This document shows positions 38,371 to 46,072 of a DNA stretch of 64,000 nt, piece by piece. The notes beneath the pieces are model-generated. The model was not told the origin of the DNA and searched no databases. It was given only the letters and a program-made list of their open reading frames with translations. The stretch's first letter is position 1. Each line of letters opens with the position of its first letter. Position numbers and translations under genes: made by a program. Source of the DNA: Mycolicibacterium rufum (GTDB taxonomy: Bacteria; Actinomycetota; Actinomycetes; Mycobacteriales; Mycobacteriaceae); assembly GCF_022374875.2 (NCBI RefSeq), contig NZ_CP092427.2, forward strand, positions 1,116,001 through 1,180,000. Reading direction: 5' to 3'.

Positions 38371-38517
38371 TCAGGCCCCGAGCCGGGCGACGAAGCGGCT
38401 CTCGCCGTCGCCGGATCCGGTGGTGTCGGGCGACGTCGACCGCGCGGTGGCCTCCGCACAGGTGTCGGTGGCGCCGGCGCCGGCCGGCAGCTGGTGTGCC
38501 TGGGTGGCGGCGCTCAT
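38371..38517 (-). CDS. Small 48-residue protein upstream of FAD oxidoreductase
   Basis: This short frame begins at ATG 38517, preceded by GGGAG with good spacing, and encodes a 48-residue polar peptide with one Cys (TDTCAEATARS) and a C-terminal FVARLGA. It ends 9 bp before the FAD oxidoreductase start. No homology is recognised. It could be a leader peptide, a small partner or a precursor peptide. The tight spacing and ribosome binding site support translation. Confidence 0.45.
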   Translation of the reverse strand: MSAATQAHQLPAGAGATDTCAEATARSTSPDTTGSGDGESRFVARLGA

Positions 38518-38585
38518 CGGTCATCTCCCGTCCGGCTCGAGGGCATCTGGGCTACTGTCCCCGCCCGAGCGCGTGCGTGACCTAG

Positions 38586-39968
38586 TTAAAATCGCCGCGC
38601 ATCGAAGTCAGCCTCGGTGCGGTCACCGCCACGGCGACGGGTCACCGTGCGCGCCAGCACGTAGAGCACGACACCGACCACCAACAGCACGGCCGCGAAC
38701 AGCCACACCGTCGCCGTCTGCTGGGTCAGCAGCAGCGCGCACGACGCGACGCCGAGGACCGGCACGAACGTCCACACCCGGAAATGCGGATGCCCGACGT
38801 GATCGCGGCGCAGCACCAGCACCGCAACGTTGGTCGACAGGAAGACGAAGAGCAGCAGCAACACCACAGTCTGGGCCAGCGTCGACAGATCGCCGACGAG
38901 GGTCAACAGCATCGCGACCACCGTGGTGGCGACGATCGCCACCCACGGGGTGCGGCGCTCGGGCAGCACCCGGGTCAGAACCCCGGGCAGCAGGCCCTGC
39001 TCGGCCATGCCGTAGGTCAGCCGGCTGGACATGATCATCGTGAGCAGCGCACCGTTGGCGACGGCGATCAGCGCGATGAGGCTGAACACCCAGTCCGGGA
39101 TGCCGACGCCGGATGCGCCGACGACGGCCAGCAGCGGACCCGACGACTTCGACAGCTCCTCGGGCGGCAGCGCGATCGCGCTCGCGATACCGACCAGGGC
39201 GTACATCACGCCGGCGGTGATCAGCGCACCGAACAACGCCCGCGGATACACCCGGCTGGGATCCTTGATCTCCTCGACCACGTTGGCCGATGTCTCGAAC
39301 CCGACGAACGAGTAGTAGGCGATGATCGCGCCGCCCAGGATCGCCAGCGCGGGGGTCGACCCGTCCGGGAACTCGGTGACGCGGCCGACGTCGCCGTCAC
39401 CGCGGCCGAGCATCACCGCCACCACGGCGATGACGATCAGCAGGCCGGACAGCTCGATCACCGTCATCACCACGTTCGTCTTCAACGACTCGCTGATCCC
39501 GCGGGCGTTCAGGCACGCCACCAGCACCAGGAACACCAGCGCGGCGGGAACGACGGGCACGTCCACGAACGTCGCGAGGTAGTCGCCGGAGAACGCCAAC
39601 GCCAGCCCGGCGGCGCTGGTCACACCGGCGGCGAGCATGGAGAACCCCACCAGGAACGACAGCAGCGGCTTGCCGAACGCCCGATCGGCGAACACCGCCG
39701 CTCCGCCCGCCCGTGGGTACTTGGTCACCAGCTCGGCATACGAGCCGGCGGTCAGCAGCGCCATCAGCAGGGCGATCACCAGCGGCGCCCAGAGCACACC
39801 GCCCACCTCGTCGGACAGCACCCCCATCAGCGCGTAGACGCCCGCCCCCAGCACATCGCCGAGGATGAACAGGAACAGCAGCGGCCCGGTGATCGAACGG
39901 GCGAGCTTGGTCGGCGCGGCGGTGTCGACGGCCCGTGCGGTGCCGGTCTCCGACGATGTGCGAGACAT
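38586..39968 (-). CDS. APC family amino acid permease
   Basis: The 460-residue protein has about twelve membrane segments and APC superfamily features: LFLFILGDVLGAGVYALMG at the start, then ELVTKYPRAGGAAVFADRAFG and YYSFVGFETSANVVEEIKDP. It transports amino acids or related compounds with a proton or by exchange. ATG 39968 was chosen because hydrophobic helix 1 begins 30 residues later; a longer frame is not conserved. The next gene downstream is the 48-residue peptide, 68 bp away on the same strand. Confidence 0.92.
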   Translation of the reverse strand: MSRTSSETGTARAVDTAAPTKLARSITGPLLFLFILGDVLGAGVYALMGVLSDEVGGVLWAPLVIALLMALLTAGSYAELVTKYPRAGGAAVFADRAFGKPLLSFLVGFSMLAAGVTSAAGLALAFSGDYLATFVDVPVVPAALVFLVLVACLNARGISESLKTNVVMTVIELSGLLIVIAVVAVMLGRGDGDVGRVTEFPDGSTPALAILGGAIIAYYSFVGFETSANVVEEIKDPSRVYPRALFGALITAGVMYALVGIASAIALPPEELSKSSGPLLAVVGASGVGIPDWVFSLIALIAVANGALLTMIMSSRLTYGMAEQGLLPGVLTRVLPERRTPWVAIVATTVVAMLLTLVGDLSTLAQTVVLLLLFVFLSTNVAVLVLRRDHVGHPHFRVWTFVPVLGVASCALLLTQQTATVWLFAAVLLVVGVVLYVLARTVTRRRGGDRTEADFDARRF

Positions 39969-40070
39969 GTGAGGTCCTCCCCGGGCCGGCGGACGAGCCG
40001 GTCCGCCGCAATCTGTACCCGTTGCGTCGACTTCTAGGCCCCGAACCTCCGCGAAGGCCAGAATGAGCGC

Positions 40071-41237
40071 ATGCGCTTCGGGAATTTCATGGCACCGTTC
40101 CACCCCACCGGACAGAATCCGACGCTGGCCATCGAGCGGGATCTCGACCTCGTCGTGGCGATGGACCGGCTCGGGTTCCACGAAGCGTGGATCGGCGAGC
40201 ACCATTCGGCGGGCTTCGAGATCATCGCCTCACCGGAGGTGTTCATCGGTGTCGCCGCGGAGCGCACCAAGCACATCAAACTGGGCACCGGGGTCAGCTC
40301 GCTGCCCTATCACCACCCGTTGATGCTGGCCGACCGGATGGTGCTGCTCGACCACCTGACCCGGGGCCGGGTGATGCTGGGCTGCGGGCCGGGCCAATTG
40401 ACCTCCGACGCGCACATGCTCGGCATCCCCGCCGACGAACAGCGGCCCCGGATGGAGCAGAGCCTCGATGCGATCATGCGGCTGCTGCGCGGCGAGACCG
40501 TCACGATGCACACCGACGGGTTCACGCTGCAGGACGCGCGACTGCAGCTGAAGCCGTACAGCGACCCGTGTTTCGACGTCGCGGTCGCGGCGTCGTTCTC
40601 CCCGACCGGTCCCCGCGGCGCCGGCAGGCACGGCATCGGCATGCTGTCGATCGCCGCGACCGCCCGGCAGGGGATGGACCTGCTGGCGCAGCACTGGAAG
40701 ACCTGGGAGGAGGTCGCCCTCGAACACGGCCATGTCGCGGACCGGTCGAAGTGGCGGCTCGTCGGCCCCATGCACCTGGCCGACACCCGCGAGCAGGCCG
40801 AGCGGGACGTCGCCTACGGCATCGCCGAGTTCTCGCGCTATTTCAGCCACATCCTGCCCGCGGGCCCGGTGCAGGGCGACACCGTCGAGGAGATCATCGC
40901 CAACAACCGGGAGTCGGGGTTCGCGGTGATCGGCACCCCCGACGACGCGGTCGCGAAGATCTCCGAGCTAGTCGAGGCGAGCGACGGCGGGTTCGGCGCG
41001 TTCCTGCTCTTCGACCACGACTGGGCGCCGCCGGCGGTCAAGCTGCGCAGCTACGAACTGTTCGCGCAGTACGTGATCCCGCACTTCACCGGTCAACTCG
41101 CCGCGCCGGTCGCGTCGCGCGACTGGGTCACCGACAGCGGACGCGAATTCGTCGACCGCGCCGCCCATGCCATCGGCAAGGCGATCGAGGACCACGCCGC
41201 CGAGCAACAGGCCAAGCACACCCCCGCCACCCCTTGA
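40071..41237 (+). CDS. LLM-class flavin-dependent oxidoreductase
   Basis: The 388-residue protein is a luciferase-like monooxygenase: FHEAWIGEHHSAGFE, then KLGTGVSSLPYHHPLMLADR and RGRVMLGCGPGQ, and SFSPTGPRGAGRHG. It probably uses FMN or F420. Close relatives are annotated as limonene 1,2-monooxygenase-like, but the substrate cannot be confirmed. It ends with a TTGA overlap at the next gene, so the two are translationally coupled. Confidence 0.9.
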   Translation: MRFGNFMAPFHPTGQNPTLAIERDLDLVVAMDRLGFHEAWIGEHHSAGFEIIASPEVFIGVAAERTKHIKLGTGVSSLPYHHPLMLADRMVLLDHLTRGRVMLGCGPGQLTSDAHMLGIPADEQRPRMEQSLDAIMRLLRGETVTMHTDGFTLQDARLQLKPYSDPCFDVAVAASFSPTGPRGAGRHGIGMLSIAATARQGMDLLAQHWKTWEEVALEHGHVADRSKWRLVGPMHLADTREQAERDVAYGIAEFSRYFSHILPAGPVQGDTVEEIIANNRESGFAVIGTPDDAVAKISELVEASDGGFGAFLLFDHDWAPPAVKLRSYELFAQYVIPHFTGQLAAPVASRDWVTDSGREFVDRAAHAIGKAIEDHAAEQQAKHTPATP

Positions 41238-42046
41238 GGCCGGACGATCCCGATCTGGCCGCACTGGCGCAGCGGCACCTCGAGCGGTGGCGGCTGCGCG
41301 CCGACGGAGCGGCGGTGCGCGGCGCCGACACGCTGACCATGCCGGTGCGCACCGCCGATGGCGCGCCCGCACTGCTGAAGACGGGCGCCGCCGACTCCGA
41401 GCATCTGGTGTTGCGCCGGTGGGGCGGCGACGGTGCGGTGCGACTGCTGCGCGCCGATCCGCACGAGCGTGTGCTGCTCACCGAACGGGTTGCGCCGACA
41501 ACGCTCGACGCGCTGCCCGACACGCAGGCCTGCGAGATCGTCGCGGCACTCTATGCGCGGCTGCACGTGCCTGCTCTCCCCCAATTGCCCTCGGCCACTG
41601 CGGAACTGCAACGCTGGGCGAACCGTCTGCCCGAGCTGGATGCGGCGGTTCCGGTGCCGCGCCGATTGACCGAGCAGGCCCTCGCGTTGAGCCGCAATCT
41701 CGCCGACGATGCCGCGGAGGTGGTGCTGCACGGCGACCTCCACTTCGCCTCGGTACACGCCGCCGACCGGGAACCGTGGCTGGCCGTCGACGCCCGCCCG
41801 CTCAACGGCGACCCGCACGACGAACTGGCCCCGATGCTCCTGCATCGCTGGGACGACTATGCCGGCCATGTCCGCGACGGTGTGCGGCACCGCTTCTGGA
41901 CGCTCGTCGACGCCGCCGGCCTCGACGAGGACCGGGCCCGTGCGTGGGTCGTCGTGCGGATGGTGCAGGCGGCCACCGGCGCGGCGCCCACACAGGCCGC
42001 CGCGGTGACCCGCTACCTGGCGATCGCGAAGGCGGTGCAGGACTGA
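41234..42046 (+). CDS. Aminoglycoside/hydroxyurea-type (APH(6)-like) kinase
   Basis: The 270-residue protein is a kinase-like enzyme of the APH(6)/hydroxyurea resistance family: VVLHGDLHFASVH with the catalytic Asp, and LAVDARPLNGDPHDELAPML as the metal-binding region. The start is TTG 41234, overlapping the TGA of the LLM oxidoreductase (TTGA), so translation is coupled. Such enzymes phosphorylate streptomycin, but many chromosomal homologues have other, unknown substrates. Resistance should not be assumed from this sequence. Confidence 0.82.
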   Translation: MRPDDPDLAALAQRHLERWRLRADGAAVRGADTLTMPVRTADGAPALLKTGAADSEHLVLRRWGGDGAVRLLRADPHERVLLTERVAPTTLDALPDTQACEIVAALYARLHVPALPQLPSATAELQRWANRLPELDAAVPVPRRLTEQALALSRNLADDAAEVVLHGDLHFASVHAADREPWLAVDARPLNGDPHDELAPMLLHRWDDYAGHVRDGVRHRFWTLVDAAGLDEDRARAWVVVRMVQAATGAAPTQAAAVTRYLAIAKAVQD

Positions 42047-42052
42047 GGCGCC

Positions 42053-42058
42053 TACGGT
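42053..42058 (+). promoter_or_regulatory. -10 element TACGGT of a leaderless start
   Basis: TACGGT ends exactly 6 nt before ATG 42065. Confidence 0.4.
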
Positions 42059-42064
42059 GAGACG

Positions 42065-42595
42065 ATGACCGACGCGGTGGTGCAGGAGATGATCGACGAG
42101 TTCGCGCTGCGCAGGCTCGTGCACCGCTACTGCCGCGCCGTCGACCGCGGCGATGCCGCGACGCTGCGCGACCTGTACCACCCGGACGCCACCGACGCCC
42201 ACGGCGCGTTCTCGTCGGGCCCGGCCGCGGATCTCGTCGCGCAGATCATGGCCGCCCGGCCCTTCCTGCGGTCCATGCAGCATCACGTCACCACGATGAA
42301 CTTCGCGATCGACGGCAGCGTCGCCGAAGGCGAGATCTACATGCTGGCGACGCACACGCTCGACGCGGGCGATCGCGATGTCGACGTGACGGTCGGCGGC
42401 CGGTACCTCGACACCTACGAAAAGCGGGACGGCCAGTGGAGATTCACCGCCCGCAGCATCGTGACGGACTGGGCGCGGGTCAGCGACCCGTCGGCCACCG
42501 ATCTCAGCCATCCGATCACCCGGGGTACCGCGCCGGGGAGTCCGGGTCCGGACGATCCATCGCACCGGTTCTTCTCCCTGCTCGGCGGCGGGTGA
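42065..42595 (+). CDS. NTF2-like/SnoaL family protein
   Basis: The 176-residue protein has the NTF2-like fold, as in SnoaL-type isomerases or dioxygenase beta-subunit relatives: FALRRLVHRYCRAVDRGDAA, then LYHPDATDAHG, and later VGGRYLDTYEKRDGQW. Function is unknown. It follows the kinase gene by 18 bp on the same strand but has its own leaderless promoter candidate. Confidence 0.85.
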   Translation: MTDAVVQEMIDEFALRRLVHRYCRAVDRGDAATLRDLYHPDATDAHGAFSSGPAADLVAQIMAARPFLRSMQHHVTTMNFAIDGSVAEGEIYMLATHTLDAGDRDVDVTVGGRYLDTYEKRDGQWRFTARSIVTDWARVSDPSATDLSHPITRGTAPGSPGPDDPSHRFFSLLGGG

Positions 42596-42658
42596 CGATT
42601 CGGTGAACACGCGGCGGGCCGCGGGAGGATCCGCGCCCGCGCGGGTACCCGTGAGGGT

Positions 42659-43090
42659 ATGGCTCTGGTCAACAGCACGGGTTTCGCCCACGTCCGCATC
42701 ACCGTCACCGACATCGCGCGGTCCAAGAAGTTCTACGACACGGTGTTCGGGTGGCCCCTGGTGGTCGACGCCTCGTCGATGGCCGACGACCCCGGTGTGG
42801 CGCAGTCGCAGGAACGCTTCTTCGGCGGCGCGGTCTATCAGACCCCGCAGGGCACCCTGTTCGGGCTGCGGCCCGGCGGCAGCGGCGACTTCGACGCCAC
42901 GCACCTCGGGCTGGACCACGTCAGCTTCGCGGTCGCGAGCCGGTCGGACCTGACGGCCGCGCAGTCGGCGCTGGGCAATGCCGGCATCGAGCACGGCGCC
43001 ATCACCGTCCTCGAGGACGCGGGGATCGCGATCCTGTCCTTCCAGGATCCCGACGACATCAACATCGAACTGACCGCGCCGCTGACCTGA
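42659..43090 (+). CDS. VOC family (glyoxalase-like) protein
   Basis: The 143-residue protein has two beta-alpha-beta-beta-beta units of the VOC fold: GFAHVRITVTDIARSKKFYD at the start and GLDHVSFAVAS in the second half, with a metal-ligand Glu in INIELTAPL. It could be a dioxygenase, glyoxalase or antibiotic-binding protein; its substrate is unknown. It is convergent with the DUF1214 gene, 9 bp away. Confidence 0.88.
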   Translation: MALVNSTGFAHVRITVTDIARSKKFYDTVFGWPLVVDASSMADDPGVAQSQERFFGGAVYQTPQGTLFGLRPGGSGDFDATHLGLDHVSFAVASRSDLTAAQSALGNAGIEHGAITVLEDAGIAILSFQDPDDINIELTAPLT

Positions 43091-43099
43091 CCGGACCGC

Positions 43100-44230
43100 T
43101 CACGACACGGCGGTCGGCGCATCGGCGCGTCGCACCAGTCGGGTGTCCGGGCGCGCCGGCACATGATCGGCGTGGAACCACCGGAACGCGAGGTTCCCGC
43201 GCGGGTAGTCGACCGTCGAGACCGAATTCGGGTGTGCCGTCGGGCGCTGGGAGATGACGAGGGTGACCGAGCCGTCGCTGTTGGGCACCGCAGTGTGACC
43301 GTTGACCGACACCCTCGCGTCGGTCACGATGTGGCCGCCCATGAACTGGTTCCACACCACCATGTTCCAGAACCGGCACGGCGGAGGCCGGTGCGTGACG
43401 ACGAGCGCTTCGTCGTCGCCGAGAACGAAACTGCCGTAGGCATAGCAGGCGTCGCGTGCCGACCAGCCGAAGTTGCTGTCGGGCACCTGATAGGGCTCGC
43501 CGAATTCGTTGGCCACCTGGGTGACCTCGTGCCCGAGGGCGTGGGTGTCCTCGACGCGGGCTCCCACCGCGAGCGGCACGATCGCGAACATGGTCCGTAG
43601 CCACGCGGCGCACGCCCGCAACGCGGCGGCCGTCTCGTGATCGCCGTGGCGGATCGGATCGGGCTCGTCGAGCGCCTCGATCTGCCAGCGCACCGGCCGT
43701 CCGGCGACCGGATCGACCTGATAGTCCCGGGTCACCAGCACCGCCATGCCCGGCAGCGGACCGATCTCGAACGAGAAGTCGCCATCGGCGTCGATGCTTC
43801 CCGCAGCGTCCAGGTCGCTGTCGTTGACGATCCGGACCACGCGGTCCGACCAACTGCCCGGGGCGGGCTCGTTGTAGGCGGTCACCGAGAAGTACACGCT
43901 GTCACCACGATTGCCACTGACACGGTAGCGGCGACGCTCGTCGACCGGGCACAGGTGATACCACGCGTCGGTGTTGTCCCCGCCCCAACGACGGTCGCGC
44001 CGGAAGGGGGTGTTCAGCTCGATGAACTGGGGTCGGCTGGGTTCGGCGAACAGGTAGGTGTCGAACGCGACCCCCAGCGTCGTGGCCAGCATGCGGTACC
44101 CGTCGGCGAGGTTGCGGTCGTCGAGGACGGCACGGTCGCCCTCGGTGAAGCTGCGGTCGAGACCACCGAGTGTGTCCACCAATTCCCGCCAGGCCGAACC
44201 GGATTCGCTGCTCTCGATGCTGTCGCTCAT
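43100..44230 (-). CDS. DUF1214-domain protein, cytoplasmic type
   Basis: The 376-residue protein has the DUF1214 pattern (CRFWNMVVWNQFMGGHIV, then DGSVTLVISQRPTAHPNSV and GNLAFRWFHADHV). There is no signal peptide, unlike the DUF1214 protein at 17951. It overlaps the TetR gene by 4 bp, so the two are probably cotranscribed under TetR control. The role is unknown. Confidence 0.85.
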   Translation of the reverse strand: MSDSIESSESGSAWRELVDTLGGLDRSFTEGDRAVLDDRNLADGYRMLATTLGVAFDTYLFAEPSRPQFIELNTPFRRDRRWGGDNTDAWYHLCPVDERRRYRVSGNRGDSVYFSVTAYNEPAPGSWSDRVVRIVNDSDLDAAGSIDADGDFSFEIGPLPGMAVLVTRDYQVDPVAGRPVRWQIEALDEPDPIRHGDHETAAALRACAAWLRTMFAIVPLAVGARVEDTHALGHEVTQVANEFGEPYQVPDSNFGWSARDACYAYGSFVLGDDEALVVTHRPPPCRFWNMVVWNQFMGGHIVTDARVSVNGHTAVPNSDGSVTLVISQRPTAHPNSVSTVDYPRGNLAFRWFHADHVPARPDTRLVRRADAPTAVS

Positions 44231-44796
44231 GTGGTGATTCCTCTCATGATCAGGGTCGCGGCACGATCCAGCCAGTCGTCGTCGGGGACGCGGGTCAGCA
44301 ACGACACCAGCGTGATGCCGGCGACGGCCTCAGCCACGTCGTCGGCGGACACCTCAGGGCGCACCTCCCCCCTCTCCACGGCGTCGCTCAGGACATCGCC
44401 GAGTCCGCGGGTGATGATGTCGCCGAACCGCTCGAGCAGAGCGGCATGCAAGGTGGGGTCGGCCGCCATCTCGCCGATCAGTCCGGGCAGGGCGGCGCGG
44501 GCCGGCGCGGCGCCCAGGACGTCCGCGACCCTGCGCACCATCTCGCGGATGTCGACCGCCAGTGATCCGGTCGACGAGATCTGCGTCGCCTCACCGATCG
44601 GGAACACCGCCTCGTGCACCAGGTGCGCCTTGCTGGGCCACCGGCGGTAGATCGCGGGCTTGCTGGTGCCGGCGCGCCGCGCGATCGCGCCCACCGACAG
44701 TTCGGCGTACGGAACCTCACCGATCAGTTCGGCGGTGGCCGTCAGAACGGCCTCGTCGATCTTCCGGTTGCGGGGGCGGCCGAGGTCTGTCGTCAT
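44227..44796 (-). CDS. TetR family transcriptional regulator
   Basis: The 189-residue protein has an N-terminal TetR HTH (LSVGAIARRAGTSKPAIYRR, then WPSKAHLVHEA) and a helical ligand-binding domain. ATG 44796 was chosen because the HTH begins about 20 residues later (RNRKIDEAVLTATAEL). It is upstream of, and overlapping, the DUF1214 gene, and divergent from the sulfotransferase gene. It probably represses both through the palindrome at 44800. Confidence 0.9.
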   Translation of the reverse strand: MTTDLGRPRNRKIDEAVLTATAELIGEVPYAELSVGAIARRAGTSKPAIYRRWPSKAHLVHEAVFPIGEATQISSTGSLAVDIREMVRRVADVLGAAPARAALPGLIGEMAADPTLHAALLERFGDIITRGLGDVLSDAVERGEVRPEVSADDVAEAVAGITLVSLLTRVPDDDWLDRAATLIMRGITT

Positions 44797-44799
44797 TAC

Positions 44800-44814
44800 G
44801 TTACTGAGAGTAAC
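44800..44814. promoter_or_regulatory. TetR operator palindrome (GTTACTGAGAGTAAC)
   Basis: A perfect 6-bp inverted repeat with a 3-nt spacer lies between the divergent TetR and sulfotransferase genes. It overlaps TAACAT (44811-44816), a -10 candidate 8 nt before ATG 44825. Binding there would block the sulfotransferase promoter. Confidence 0.6.
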
Positions 44815-44824
44815 ATAAGTGGCC

Positions 44825-46072
44825 ATGACCGACACCGGGCCCGCTGTCATCACGCTGGAGGATCTGGCAGCACCGCAGTACAGCGTTGCCGCGCAACAGG
44901 TTCGGGACATGATGGCGTCGATGGCCGCCGAGTGCCCGCTGACCTCCGACGCGCTGCACGCCGCGGCCCGCGAGGCCACCGGCCTGGACGACTTCGGCGC
45001 CGACGACTACCGCGAGCGCCTCGACATCTACCTGGGCGCCCTCGCCGAGCTCGACGACATGCACGCACCCGGCCGGGTCAACTTCTTCAGCCAGCTCTCC
45101 CAGTGGTTGAAGAACCGGCTACTGCTGACCGATCTGCTGCGCCGCCATCCCGAGATCGAGGACATCGAACTGGCGCCACCCGTGGTGATCGCCGGGTTGC
45201 CGCGCACCGGAACCACCCATCTGCACAACATGCTCGCCGCGGGACCGACGTTCCGCACGATGCAGTACTGGGAGAGCGTCGAACCGTTCCCGCTGCCCGC
45301 CGAAGTGGGTGTGGAGCCCGATCCGCGGCGGGCCAGGATGGAGGTGGCGGTGTCGATGATGGACCTGCTGATCCCCCACTTCCGCAGCATGCACGAGATG
45401 ACCACCGATCACGTGCACGAGGAGATCCAGCTGTTGGCCAACGACTTCTCCACGATGCTGATGGAGACGCTGGCGCACGCACCCGCGTGGCGCGACCACT
45501 ACCTGCGATCAGACCAGACGACGCACTACGAGTATCTGCGCACGCAACTCAAGGCCATGCAGTTCCTGCGCGGTGGCCGTCGATGGCTGCTCAAATCACC
45601 GCAGCATCTCGAACAGTTGCCGGTCCTCGACCGGGTGTTCCCGGGAGCGGTGGTGGTGTGCACGCACCGCGATCCGGTGCCGGTGGTGCTGTCGATGCTG
45701 GCGATGGTGATCTATGCGGCGCGGATGTACAGCGCGGCGCCGCCCGTGCCCGCGATCGCCGCGGCGTGGGTCGACCGGCTCGAGCTCATGTTGGCGGCAT
45801 TGATCCGCGACCGTGACGTCATCGGACCAGAACGGTCGGCGGACATCGCATTCGACGAGTTCATGGCCGATCAGGTGGGGACCGTCGAACGGATCTACGA
45901 CCTCGCGGACGAACCGATGACCGACGACGTCCGGGCGGCCGTCGACACGTATCTGGTGGCGCACCAACGCAACCGGTTCGGCCGGGTGGTCACGTCATGC
46001 GCGATGTTCGGCGTCGACGCGCAGGACCTCGAGAACCGCTTCAAGCCGTACGCCGACCGCTTCCTCGGGTGA
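44825..46072 (+). CDS. Sulfotransferase family protein
   Basis: The 415-residue protein has a PAPS-dependent sulfotransferase fold: the 5'-phosphosulfate loop in VIAGLPRTGTTHLHNM near residue 123 and the 3'-phosphate region RRWLLKSPQHLEQL with VCTHRDPVPVV. Many mycobacteria have several such proteins whose acceptors (lipids, steroids, glycans) are unknown. ATG 44825 was chosen because of the -10 at 44811; GTG 44819 would add two residues. It is divergent from TetR. It ends directly at the stop of the convergent GH13 gene, with no gap. Confidence 0.88.
   Translation: MTDTGPAVITLEDLAAPQYSVAAQQVRDMMASMAAECPLTSDALHAAAREATGLDDFGADDYRERLDIYLGALAELDDMHAPGRVNFFSQLSQWLKNRLLLTDLLRRHPEIEDIELAPPVVIAGLPRTGTTHLHNMLAAGPTFRTMQYWESVEPFPLPAEVGVEPDPRRARMEVAVSMMDLLIPHFRSMHEMTTDHVHEEIQLLANDFSTMLMETLAHAPAWRDHYLRSDQTTHYEYLRTQLKAMQFLRGGRRWLLKSPQHLEQLPVLDRVFPGAVVVCTHRDPVPVVLSMLAMVIYAARMYSAAPPVPAIAAAWVDRLELMLAALIRDRDVIGPERSADIAFDEFMADQVGTVERIYDLADEPMTDDVRAAVDTYLVAHQRNRFGRVVTSCAMFGVDAQDLENRFKPYADRFLG

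Noticed and set aside
41234..42046. Acquired streptomycin resistance gene
   Set aside because: Coupled to a chromosomal flavin oxidoreductase, with GC similar to neighbours and no mobile element nearby.
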